Shown here in pieces: positions 1 to 6,038 of a stretch of DNA of 6,247 nt. Below the pieces are notes generated by a model. It worked only from the letters and a program-made list of their open reading frames with translations. It made no database searches and was not told where the DNA came from. Origin of the DNA: Collinsella aerofaciens (GTDB taxonomy: Bacteria > Actinomycetota > Coriobacteriia > Coriobacteriales > Coriobacteriaceae); assembly GCA_008671285.1 (NCBI GenBank), contig RPYR01000075.1:1-6247 (forward strand), given 5' to 3'. A program made the position numbers and the translations under genes. Positions within the stretch are counted from its first letter, which is position 1; each line of letters starts with the position of its first letter.

Positions 1-110
1 TCATGGGAAGGCTCGAGGCCTACCTCGTGTACTATCGTGAGGAGCGGATCAAGAAGTCCCTCGGGTGGCTGAGCCCGATGGAGTACCGCAGGAAGCTTGG
101 ATACGCCTAG
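1..110 (+). CDS. IS3-family transposase, C-terminal end (OrfB, partial)
   Basis: The frame is open from the window edge (codons in phase with position 3) to a TAG at 108-110. The visible residues end in YYREERIKKSLGWLSPMEYRRKL..., which fits the extreme C-terminus of IS3-family OrfB integrases, whose typical ending is YN..R....L...SP.EYR. OrfB is the DDE/RNase H-fold part of the fused OrfAB transposase that cuts and joins the IS ends. The catalytic residues would lie upstream, outside the window, so activity cannot be judged. No frameshift or stop interrupts the visible part. The stop is followed after about 30 bp by a plausible IS right end. The family is called from a short tail only; the subgroup (perhaps IS150-like) is inference. 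Confidence 0.85.
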   Translation, partial: MGRLEAYLVYYREERIKKSLGWLSPMEYRRKLGYA

Positions 111-140
111 GCGCGGTCCAAGAAATCGTCCGCACCCCCA
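111..140 (+). mobile_element. Probable right terminal end of the IS3-family element
   Basis: Between the transposase stop and position 140 the sequence ends in CCGCACCCCCA. Read inward on the other strand it begins TGGGGGTGCGGACG, which matches the TG...CA termini usual for IS3-family elements. Position 140 is also where homology to the palindromic repeat at 1675-1706 begins abruptly, which supports a junction here. The left end and any 3-4 bp target duplication lie outside the window, so the exact boundary is inferred. Confidence 0.5.
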
Positions 141-171
141 ACAGTCCGTATTTCACCGCAACTTATGAGGG
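140..171 (+). repeat. Half copy of REP-like palindrome (right arm), next to IS end
   Basis: This 32-nt stretch contains the core CAGTCCGTATTTCACCGCAA and matches 1675-1706 at 31 of 32 positions, the only difference being T164 against G1699. In the second copy the sequence is the right arm of a 25-bp stem. Here the matching left arm is missing and the IS3-family end takes its place. The simplest reading is that the IS inserted at the edge of the palindrome's loop. Confidence 0.75.
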
Positions 172-185
172 CGCGCTGGAATGCT

Positions 186-235
186 AAGGAATGTCCCAAA
201 GTGCCGGCATAAAAGGAACGTCCCTAACTGCCGGG
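186..235 (+). repeat. Imperfect tandem-spaced direct repeat upstream of the M24 peptidase gene
   Basis: Two 23-nt units, 186-208 and 213-235, both read AAGGAAyGTCCC....TGCCGG and agree at 19 of 23 positions. They start 27 bp apart. Each contains a near-palindromic GGAAyGTCC. They lie 40-90 bp before the peptidase start, so they could be operator half-sites, or they could be remnants of a dispersed short repeat. Nothing in the window decides between these. No convincing -35/-10 pair was found in 172-275. Confidence 0.45.
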
Positions 236-262
236 CTTGGGATACCATGGTGGCAGCCTAGC

Positions 263-269
263 GAAAGGA
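263..269 (+). promoter_or_regulatory. Ribosome binding site for the M24 peptidase
   Basis: GAAAGGA lies 6 nt before ATG 276. It favours this start over the in-frame TTG at 237. Confidence 0.7.
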
Positions 270-275
270 TGTTTC

Positions 276-1364
276 ATGGCACATGTCGATGACCAGCGTG
301 TGGCGCGCGTGCTCGATGCACTCGAGGCTCAGAACCCCTGCGCGCAGCTGCTTGTGAATGACCCGTGGTCGATCTACTATCTGACCGGCTTTTATGCCGA
401 TATGTTCGAGCGTTTTTGCGGCGTGCTCCTCGCACGCGGTGCCGAGCCGGTGATCTTGGTAAACGCCCTGCATCAGCTGCCCGAGTACGACAATGCCCGC
501 GTGGCCTACCACACCGATACCGACGTCGTGACCGACGCCATCGCTCGCGAGGTCAATCCGACCAAACCGCTCGGCATCGACACCGTCATGCGCTCCGGCT
601 TTTTGATGCCGCTCATGGAGCGCCACGCCGCCAGCGAGTTTTTTCTAGGCGACTTTGCCGTCACCGCCGCACGCACCCACAAGGACGAAGCCGAGCAGGA
701 GCTCATGCGCGTGTCCTCGGCCGCCAACGACGCCGTGATGGCCGACGCCATCAAGCTCGTTCACGAGGGCGTGACGGAGCGCGAAATTGCCGACCAGATG
801 CTCGGCCTGTACCGCAAGCACAACTGCGAGGGCTTTAGCTTTCCGCCCATCGTAAGCTTTGGTGCCAACGGCGGCGACCCGCACCACGAGCCCGACGATA
901 CGGTACTCAAGCGCGGCGACGTGGTGCTGTTCGACATTGGCGGACGTTACCGCAACTACTGCTCGGACATGACACGCACATTCTTTTGGGGCGAGCCGGA
1001 CGAGGAAACCGCACGCATCTACGAGATCGTGCGCCGCGCCAACGAGGCCGCCGAGGCGCTCATCGCACCGGGCGCGCGCATGTGCGACCTGGACCGCGCC
1101 GCGCGCGACGTGATTGAGGATGCGGGCTACGGCAAATACTTTACGCATCGCCTGGGCCACTCGATCGGCCTGCAAGACCACGAGCCGGGCGACGTCTCGC
1201 TCGTCAACGAGCAGGTCGTCGAGCCAGGCATGACGTTCTCCATCGAGCCGGGAATCTACCTCCCCGGCCGTACCGGTGTCCGCATCGAGGACCTGGCCCT
1301 GGTGACCGAGAGCGGCGTCGAGATTCTCAACGCCTACCCCCACGACCCAGTCCGCCTAGACTAG
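276..1364 (+). CDS. M24-family metallopeptidase (Xaa-Pro dipeptidase/aminopeptidase type)
   Basis: This 362-residue protein has the standard two-part plan: a creatinase-type N-terminal domain (about 3-130) and a pita-bread catalytic domain (about 138-358). All five expected metal ligands are present: D220 (LFDIGG), D231 (CSDMTRTF), H295 (LGHSIGL), E324 (IEPGIYLPG) and E338 (RIEDL). The conserved PHH is at 202-204. Such enzymes bind two Mn/Co/Zn ions and hydrolyse the bond before proline in dipeptides or at peptide N-termini, in the cytoplasm, for peptide recycling. No signal peptide is seen. The ATG at 276 is chosen because GAAAGGA (263-269) lies 6 nt upstream; an in-frame TTG at 237 has no better site and would add 13 unlikely residues. 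Prolidase (PepQ) and aminopeptidase P (PepP) cannot be separated by sequence alone, so no symbol is given. It stands alone on this strand between an IS and a convergent folC. Confidence 0.9.
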   Translation: MAHVDDQRVARVLDALEAQNPCAQLLVNDPWSIYYLTGFYADMFERFCGVLLARGAEPVILVNALHQLPEYDNARVAYHTDTDVVTDAIAREVNPTKPLGIDTVMRSGFLMPLMERHAASEFFLGDFAVTAARTHKDEAEQELMRVSSAANDAVMADAIKLVHEGVTEREIADQMLGLYRKHNCEGFSFPPIVSFGANGGDPHHEPDDTVLKRGDVVLFDIGGRYRNYCSDMTRTFFWGEPDEETARIYEIVRRANEAAEALIAPGARMCDLDRAARDVIEDAGYGKYFTHRLGHSIGLQDHEPGDVSLVNEQVVEPGMTFSIEPGIYLPGRTGVRIEDLALVTESGVEILNAYPHDPVRLD

Positions 1365-1367
1365 CCA

Positions 1368-1398
1368 ATGCGACAAAGGGACAGTCCCTTTGTCGCAT
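1368..1398. repeat. 31-nt near-perfect palindrome (GGGACAGTCCC core)
   Basis: Two 15-nt arms, ATGCGACAAAGGGAC (1368-1382) and its exact reverse complement (1384-1398), are separated by a single A. It begins 3 bp after the peptidase stop codon. No T-run follows on either strand, so it is not a standard intrinsic terminator. The last 15 bases of the window (6233-6247) match its left half at 13 of 15 positions, which suggests a dispersed palindrome family. Confidence 0.8.
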
Positions 1399-1414
1399 CT
1401 CACAAACGCCGCGT

Positions 1415-1570
1415 CACGAAAACGGCCTATCTACTACGTTTAACCCGCATGGGTCGACCATGCGGGTCTTTTTTGAAAATCGACAAGTCGTCTACCTGCG
1501 GTTTTGGTTTTACGATTTTTCGTGTGGTCGAGGGTAGTCGCCAAAACGTAGTAGATAGGCCCATTTCGTG
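1415..1570. repeat. Long inverted repeat (27-nt arms) enclosing a terminator; MITE-like or structured-RNA element
   Basis: The left arm 1415-1441 pairs with the right arm 1544-1570 at 25 of 27 positions; 18 bp of this (GGCCTATCTACTACGTTT at 1424-1441 with 1544-1561) is perfect. Inside the 102-nt interior lie an intrinsic terminator hairpin (1443-1467) and a further nested pairing, CGTCTACC (1489-1496) with GGTAGTCG (1533-1540), 7 of 8 paired. The whole unit of about 156 nt sits between convergent genes. No clear target-site duplication flanks it, and no protein is encoded. It could be a non-autonomous mobile element or a structured RNA or terminator block. Confidence 0.65.
1443..1474 (+). terminator. 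Intrinsic terminator downstream of the M24 peptidase
   Basis: ACCCGCATGG (1443-1452) pairs perfectly with CCATGCGGGT (1458-1467) around the loop GTCGA, and is followed by C and then six T (1469-1474). The T-tract is on the plus strand, so it serves the peptidase transcript, ending about 110 nt after the stop. On the minus strand there is no U-run, so it is unlikely to end folC transcription. Confidence 0.8.
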
Positions 1571-1586
1571 GCAAGCGAGCCAACTC

Positions 1587-1615
1587 GGGACACAGGGCAG
1601 CCAAAGCCCCGTCCC
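1587..1615. repeat. Small GC-rich hairpin
   Basis: GGGAC (1587-1591) pairs with GTCCC (1611-1615), and the nested GGGC (1595-1598) pairs with GCCC (1606-1609). No T-run follows on either strand. Function unknown; it is one of four hairpins in this gap. Confidence 0.4.
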
Positions 1616-1631
1616 AAATTGACTGCTTTTG

Positions 1632-1698
1632 AGTTGCGGTGATATACGGACTGTTTGAGGCTTCTGGCTTGTAAAACAGTCCGTATTTCACCGCAACT
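1632..1698. repeat. Complete REP-like hairpin between convergent genes
   Basis: The arms 1632-1656 and 1674-1698 are 25 nt each and pair at 24 of 25 positions, with a 17-nt loop (1657-1673). The right arm plus its flank (1675-1706) recurs at 140-171. It lies 14 bp beyond the folC stop codon, where it could protect the folC mRNA 3' end. It lacks the U-tract of an intrinsic terminator in either direction. Together with the earlier elements it fills the 348-bp gap 1365-1712, in which no convincing gene was seen. Confidence 0.75.
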
Positions 1699-1712
1699 GA
1701 TGAGGGAATGGG

Positions 1713-3056
1713 TTAGCGCAGCAGGCCGGCTACTTCGCCGGCTAGGGTGATAGTGCCGGCTGCTACGAAGGACTCGCCAGCGGCATCGAAGGCAGCGAGG
1801 GCCTCGGACACGCTCGGGTATACGCCCGCGAGCTTATCGGCATCAACGAGGGCGGCGAGTTCCTCTGCCGGCAGGGCGCGATCGGAATCGGTCTGGGTCA
1901 CGACCACGCGGGGGAACGCCGGAACCAAAACGTCAACGATACCCGCCACGTCCTTATCGGCCAGCGCGGCACACAGCAGCGTGGGGCGGTTCTCCACGCA
2001 CGGATCGATCTCGTCCAGAGCGCTCACAAAGTTCTCGCAGCTCTGAGGGTTATGGCAGGCGTCGATCAGCTTGAGCGGATCAGTTCCCAGTACATCAAAG
2101 CGGCCCGGCGTGGGGCAGCCCATAAGCGACGCATCCAACGCATCGTGATCGAGCTCGCGACCCAGATACCCCTCGCACAGCATAATCGCGCACGCGGCAT
2201 TCTGCGGCTGATACGCCGGCTTGACCATACTCGACGTATAGATCGCGCGCGGCGTGGTGCAGCTGAACTCCACCGTATCGCCCACATGCGCCGGCACCTT
2301 AGTCGTAGCGTGACTTACCACGAGCGGCACGATGCCGCACTCGCGGCAGCGGGCATCCATCACGCGCTGAACGCTCGCATCGTGCGTACCCTCGCCCAGC
2401 ACAACCAAGCGTCCGGGCTTGATGACCGCGGCCTTCTCCCCCGCAATGGCCTCAAGCGTGTCGCCCAAAATACGTGTATGGTCGAGGCCGATACCCGTAA
2501 TAGCAACGGCGACGGGATCGGTCGCGCTCGTGGCGTCCCAACGGCCGCCCATGCCAACCTCGAGCACGGCAACGTCCACCGCAGCCTCGGCAAACACCAC
2601 CAATGCGGCAGCCGTCAGCAGATCAAACGGCGTGATGGTATAGGCGCGCTCCCCCGCCGCCACACGACGAGCATTCACGCGATGCCCCGCCTCGACGGCG
2701 GCAGAAACGCCACGAGCAAAGGCCTCATCGCTCACAACGCGCCCATCGACCTCCATGCGCTCGGGATAGCGCACCAACTGCGGCGACGTATACAGCGCAG
2801 TCTTTAGCCCCTCGCCGCGAAGGATGGCAGCCGAAAAACGCGAGGTCGAAGTCTTGCCATTGGTACCGGCAACCTGAATACAATCGAAATGCTCGTCCGG
2901 ACGTCCCAGCTCATCGAGCATATCGACAACCGTCTCAAGCAGAGGACCAGCATCCCCAGAAATCCGCCCCGTATCAGCAGCCAGCCCAACAGCCTCACCA
3001 AACGAAAGCAAGTCAAACGAAAAAGGAACGACATACGACCCAGAACGCTTAGGCAT
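1713..3056 (-). CDS. folC: Folylpolyglutamate synthase / dihydrofolate synthase
   Basis: This 447-residue Mur-ligase-fold enzyme joins glutamate to dihydropteroate and/or to reduced folates using ATP, giving the polyglutamylated folates retained in the cytoplasm. Visible motifs: P-loop VAGTNGKTSTS (62-72), TSPQLVRYPERM (90-101), LEVGMGGRWDATS (165-177), LDHTRILGDTLEAIAGEKAAVIKPG (around 191-215; K208 aligns with the carbamylated lysine of the family), DACHNP (332-337) and an ALADKD segment (364-369). These cover both the ATPase and C-terminal ligase domains, and the length is normal. Two motif positions differ from the textbook form: GTNGKTS instead of GTNGKGS, and SPQL instead of SPHL. The ATG at 3056 is preceded by GGGGGA (3066-3071 on the plus strand) with 9 nt spacing. 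It follows valS on the same strand, an order conserved in Bacillus. Whether it makes one or both activities cannot be told from sequence. Confidence 0.93.
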   Translation of the reverse strand: MPKRSGSYVVPFSFDLLSFGEAVGLAADTGRISGDAGPLLETVVDMLDELGRPDEHFDCIQVAGTNGKTSTSRFSAAILRGEGLKTALYTSPQLVRYPERMEVDGRVVSDEAFARGVSAAVEAGHRVNARRVAAGERAYTITPFDLLTAAALVVFAEAAVDVAVLEVGMGGRWDATSATDPVAVAITGIGLDHTRILGDTLEAIAGEKAAVIKPGRLVVLGEGTHDASVQRVMDARCRECGIVPLVVSHATTKVPAHVGDTVEFSCTTPRAIYTSSMVKPAYQPQNAACAIMLCEGYLGRELDHDALDASLMGCPTPGRFDVLGTDPLKLIDACHNPQSCENFVSALDEIDPCVENRPTLLCAALADKDVAGIVDVLVPAFPRVVVTQTDSDRALPAEELAALVDADKLAGVYPSVSEALAAFDAAGESFVAAGTITLAGEVAGLLR

Positions 3057-3065
3057 AAACCAAAG

Positions 3066-3071
3066 TCCCCC
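3066..3071 (-). promoter_or_regulatory. Ribosome binding site for folC
   Basis: On the minus strand GGGGGA lies 9 nt before the folC ATG. It is G-rich and not a perfect Shine-Dalgarno sequence, but it is the best candidate. Confidence 0.5.
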
Positions 3072-3080
3072 ATAACAGAA

Positions 3081-3110
3081 AAGAGGCCCACCAAAAAGAA
3101 TGAGCCCCTC
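3081..3110 (-). terminator. Terminator-like or attenuator-like hairpin in front of folC
   Basis: On the minus strand GAGGGGCUCA (3110-3101) can pair with UGGGCCUCUU (3090-3081) over 10 positions including three G-U pairs, with a 10-nt loop. Four U (3082-3079) follow or overlap the stem, then CUGUU. This could end valS transcription or act as an attenuator in the folC leader. The G-U pairs and the imperfect U-run make it a moderate candidate only. Confidence 0.4.
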
Positions 3111-3116
3111 GCGTTG

Positions 3117-3125
3117 ACAATATCA
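3117..3125 (-). promoter_or_regulatory. Candidate extended -10 promoter element for folC
   Basis: On the minus strand TGATATTGT contains the TGn extension plus TATTGT (4 of 6 to TATAAT). No good -35 box stands 16-18 bp upstream. Transcription from here would start near 3110, just at the base of the 3081-3110 hairpin. Weak prediction. Confidence 0.3.
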
Positions 3126-3152
3126 GCCTTTATCCGCTTGCAGCGAAATCAA

Positions 3153-3170
3153 GGCCACAACCAAGTGGCC
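3153..3170 (-). terminator. Weak hairpin downstream of valS
   Basis: On the minus strand GGCCAC and GTGGCC flank the loop TTGGTT, followed by TTGATTTCG. The 6-bp stem with a broken T-rich tail could be a weak terminator for valS, but the support is thin. Confidence 0.3.
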
Positions 3171-3215
3171 CTAACCTACCAGTTGCAAACAACAACGTAA
3201 ACGAAGTAGGAGCGG

Positions 3216-3316
3216 CCCGATGCTTTGCTCGCCGCAAGTTCCGCACGCAAAGAACAGCACTTAATGTGCTGTCCGTCTTGCGCAGGACTGTCCGCAGCGG
3301 AGAGCAAAGCATCGGG
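3216..3316 (+). repeat. Large nested hairpin element, copy 1 (3' of valS)
   Basis: The outer arms CCCGATGCTTTGCTC (3216-3230) and GAGCAAAGCATCGGG (3302-3316) pair perfectly over 15 bp. Inside, CCGC (3232-3235) pairs with GCGG (3297-3300), CGCAA (3246-3250) with TTGCG (3278-3282), and ACAGCAC (3254-3260) with GTGCTGT (3266-3272) around the loop TTAAT. It shares its inner core with 6053-6165 read on the minus strand: TTCCGCACG, then AGCACTnAATGTGCT, TGCG, GGAC, CCG and AGCG in the same order. The outer arms of the two copies are unrelated. The element ends 19 bp from the valS stop codon. No coding frame is apparent. Orientation is set so that this copy's core reads on the plus strand. Confidence 0.75.
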
Positions 3317-3335
3317 ACGCGCCCCCAAGTTAGAC

Positions 3336-6032
3336 CTACGAGAAGTCAGCAACCTGAGCAGTCAGCGCCGCAAGGATCTCCTTGAGCTCAGCTGCACGGT
3401 CCCTCTTCTTCTGGACCACCGCGGGCGCGGCCTTGGCCACAAAGCCCTCGTTGGCGAGCGTCTTCTCGCAGCCGGCGAGCTCCTTCTGGGCCGCGGCGAT
3501 CTCCTTCTCCAGGCGTGCCTTCTCGGCCGAAAGGTCGACCTTGCCCTCGAGCACCACAAAGGCCTCGACGCCGCTGTCGACCACGGCAATGCTCGCAGCC
3601 GGCTTCTCGACGTCGGTACCCATGACCAGCGAGGCGGTGTTGGCCAGCGGCTCAATCGTGGAGCGCAGGCTCTCGAGCTTCTCGATATCCTCGGCACCGG
3701 CGCGCACGACCACGTCGAGCTCGGCCTTGGGGCTCAAGCGATAACGCGAACGCGTGGCGCGGGCGGCAGACACGACGGCGCGGCACAGCTCAAACGCGCG
3801 CTCGGCGTCCTCGTCAACATACTTGGCGTAGTCGGCGGGCTCGGGCCACTTGGCGATCATGAGCGCCTCGGCGCGGTCCACGTTGCCCTCGGCGTCCAGG
3901 TCGAGCACGCTCGCCGGCATGTTGTCCCAGATCTCCTCGGTGACAAACGGCATAAGGGGGTGCATCAGACGAATGGAGGTGTCAAGCACAAAAATCAGGT
4001 TGCGCTGCGCCTGCAGACGGCCCTCGCCCTTCAGGCGGGCCTTGGTGACCTCGACGTACCAGTCGCAGACCTCGTTCCAGAAGAACTGCTGCACACCGCG
4101 GGCCATGTCGCCAAAGGTGTAATTCTCGATGCCCTCGGTGACCATCTTGACGGCCTTTGCCAGACGGCTGAACATCCAGGCGTCGGCCGGCGTCTCCACG
4201 ACGGGCTCGCCGGGCGTGTAGCCCTCCATGTTCATGAGCAGGAAGCGGCTGGCGTTCCAGATCTTGGTCACAAACGACTTGGCCTGCTCGGTACGCGGAC
4301 TGTCGATAAGCTTCTTAGTCTTCTTGTCGATGTTCGCGTCGAACTTGACGTCCTGGTTGTTGGTGCACAGCGTGAGCAGGTTGTAGCGCATGGCGTCGGC
4401 GCCGTACATGCCAATGAGGTCCATGGGGTCAACGCCGTTGCCCTTGGACTTGGACATACGGCTTCCGTCCTTGGCAAGAATCGTCGGGTAGATGACGACG
4501 TCCTTAAACGGCACCTCGTCCAGGAAGTACAGCGAGCTCATGACCATGCGGGCGACCCACAGCGCGATGATGTCGCGTGCGGTGACGAGCGCCGTCGTGG
4601 GGTGATGTCCCTCGAGCAGCTCCGGCTTTTGCGGCCAGCCCTGCGTGGCGAAGGTCCACAGCTGCGAGCTGAACCAGGTGTCCAGCACGTTCTCGTCCTG
4701 GTGCACGTGATGACCGCCGCACTTGGGGCACACATCGGTGTCCTCGGTAAGGGCGTCCTCCCAGCCGCAGTCCTCGCAGTAGAACACGGGAATGCGGTGG
4801 CCCCACCACAGCTGGCGGCTGATACACCAGTCCTTGAGGTTCTCCATCCAGGTGGTGTAGGTCTGCGTCCAACGCGCGGGGTGGAAGGTGACCTTGCCGG
4901 AGTTGACGGCGTCGAGCGCCGGCCCCTTGAGCTTATCGACGGCCACGAACCACTGCTCGGACAGCCACGGCTCAAGCGCGGCGTCGCAACGGTAGCAATG
5001 CATGACGGAGTGATCGAGGTCCTCGACGTGATCGAGTAGGTCGTGCTCCTCGAACCACTTGATGACGGCCTCGCGGCACTCGTCGCGGTTCATGCCGGTG
5101 AACTCGCCGTAGCCTTCGACGACCACCGCGTGCTCGTCGAAGATGTTGATCTGCGGCAGGTCGTGGGCCTGACCCATGGCGTAGTCGTTGGGGTCGTGAG
5201 CAGGCGTGACCTTGACAAAGCCGGAGCCAAAGTTGGCGTCGACATGCCAATCCTCAAAGATGGGGATCTCGCGGTCGACGATGGGGAGCTTGACGGTCTT
5301 GCCCACGAAGGCGGCCTTCTCGGGGTCCTTCGGGGAGACGGCAACGCCCGTATCGACTAGCATGGTCTCGGGGCGCGTGGTGGCGACGACAATGTAGTCC
5401 TGGCCGTTGACCGGCTCGGTCAGCGGATAGCGCAGGTGCCACAGATGGCCCTTCTCGTCCTTATACTCGGCCTCGTCGTCCGAGATGGCGGTGGTGCAGT
5501 TGGGGCACCAGTTGACGATGCGCTTGCCACGGTAGATCAGGCCGTCGTGGTACCAGTCACAGAACACCTTGCGCACGGCCTGCGCGTAGTCCTCGTCCAT
5601 GGTGAAGCGCTCGTTGTCGAAGTCGACGGAGCAGCCCATGCGCTTGATCTGCTCGACGATGATGCCGCCGTACTCGTGGGTCCAGCCCCAGCAGGCGTCG
5701 ACAAACTTGTCTCGACCGATCTCCAGGCGGCTGATGCCCTCGCTCTTGAGCTTCTTGTCGACCTTGGTCTGCGTAGCGATACCGGCGTGGTCGGTGCCGA
5801 GCACCCAGCGCGTGGACTTACCGCGCATGCGAGCCATACGAATGATGGCGTCCTGGATGGAGTCGTCGGTAGCGTGGCCCATGTGGAGCTTGCCAGTCAC
5901 GTTGGGAGGCGGAATGGTGACGGTGCAGTCGCCCACGCCCTCACGGCGCTTGTAATAGCCGCCGTCGAGCCACTTCTGCAGGATCGCCGGCTCGTTGGTC
6001 GACGGATCGTAGTTCTTGGGCATCTCTTCCAT
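3336..6032 (-). CDS. valS: Valine--tRNA ligase (valyl-tRNA synthetase)
   Basis: This 898-residue class I synthetase activates valine with ATP and charges tRNA-Val in the cytoplasm. The N-terminal PPPNVTGKLHMGH holds the HIGH-type motif (HMGH, 50-53), followed by GTDHAGIATQ (79-88). The CP1 editing domain, which removes threonine mischarged on tRNA-Val, shows ATTRPETMLVDT (217-228) and TPAHDPNDY (276-284). Cysteine pairs at 176/179 and 346/349, and 419/422 with 435/438, suggest zinc sites. WCISRQLWWGHRIP (402-415) and DTWFSS (451-456) are typical of the Ile/Val/Leu group, and the KMSKS loop appears as RMSKSKGNGVDP (525-536). An anticodon-binding domain (about 615-770) and a C-terminal coiled coil (about 831-895) complete a full-length protein. 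The ATG at 6032 is preceded by AAGGGAG with 6 nt spacing; an ATG three codons later is a less likely start. No T-box is seen in the available leader. Confidence 0.97.
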   Translation of the reverse strand: MEEMPKNYDPSTNEPAILQKWLDGGYYKRREGVGDCTVTIPPPNVTGKLHMGHATDDSIQDAIIRMARMRGKSTRWVLGTDHAGIATQTKVDKKLKSEGISRLEIGRDKFVDACWGWTHEYGGIIVEQIKRMGCSVDFDNERFTMDEDYAQAVRKVFCDWYHDGLIYRGKRIVNWCPNCTTAISDDEAEYKDEKGHLWHLRYPLTEPVNGQDYIVVATTRPETMLVDTGVAVSPKDPEKAAFVGKTVKLPIVDREIPIFEDWHVDANFGSGFVKVTPAHDPNDYAMGQAHDLPQINIFDEHAVVVEGYGEFTGMNRDECREAVIKWFEEHDLLDHVEDLDHSVMHCYRCDAALEPWLSEQWFVAVDKLKGPALDAVNSGKVTFHPARWTQTYTTWMENLKDWCISRQLWWGHRIPVFYCEDCGWEDALTEDTDVCPKCGGHHVHQDENVLDTWFSSQLWTFATQGWPQKPELLEGHHPTTALVTARDIIALWVARMVMSSLYFLDEVPFKDVVIYPTILAKDGSRMSKSKGNGVDPMDLIGMYGADAMRYNLLTLCTNNQDVKFDANIDKKTKKLIDSPRTEQAKSFVTKIWNASRFLLMNMEGYTPGEPVVETPADAWMFSRLAKAVKMVTEGIENYTFGDMARGVQQFFWNEVCDWYVEVTKARLKGEGRLQAQRNLIFVLDTSIRLMHPLMPFVTEEIWDNMPASVLDLDAEGNVDRAEALMIAKWPEPADYAKYVDEDAERAFELCRAVVSAARATRSRYRLSPKAELDVVVRAGAEDIEKLESLRSTIEPLANTASLVMGTDVEKPAASIAVVDSGVEAFVVLEGKVDLSAEKARLEKEIAAAQKELAGCEKTLANEGFVAKAAPAVVQKKRDRAAELKEILAALTAQVADFS

Positions 6033-6038
6033 ATATCT

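Noticed and set aside
237..275. TTG start 13 codons upstream for the peptidase
   Set aside because: The extra residues do not resemble the family N-terminus, and the ATG at 276 has a well-placed GAAAGGA.
1368..1622. Plus-strand frame of 84 codons after the peptidase
   Set aside because: It starts inside the 31-nt palindrome, runs through the terminator and the long inverted repeat, and shows no protein family features.
1440..1691. Minus-strand frame of 83 codons in the gap between the peptidase gene and folC
   Set aside because: It is made almost entirely of the inverted repeats and hairpins, with no ribosome binding site or domain.
3114..3119. Perfect plus-strand TTGACA
   Set aside because: The hexamer 17 bp downstream (CTTGCA) is a poor -10, and the only genes on this side are on the minus strand.
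3225..5039. Very long plus-strand open frame (about 600 codons) opposite valS
   Set aside because: It is antisense to a complete, motif-rich valS. The frame stays open because of GC-rich codon bias, and its translation is a low-complexity H/L/G/V/R-rich string with no recognisable domain. It also has no credible ribosome binding site and runs through the hairpin at 3216-3316.
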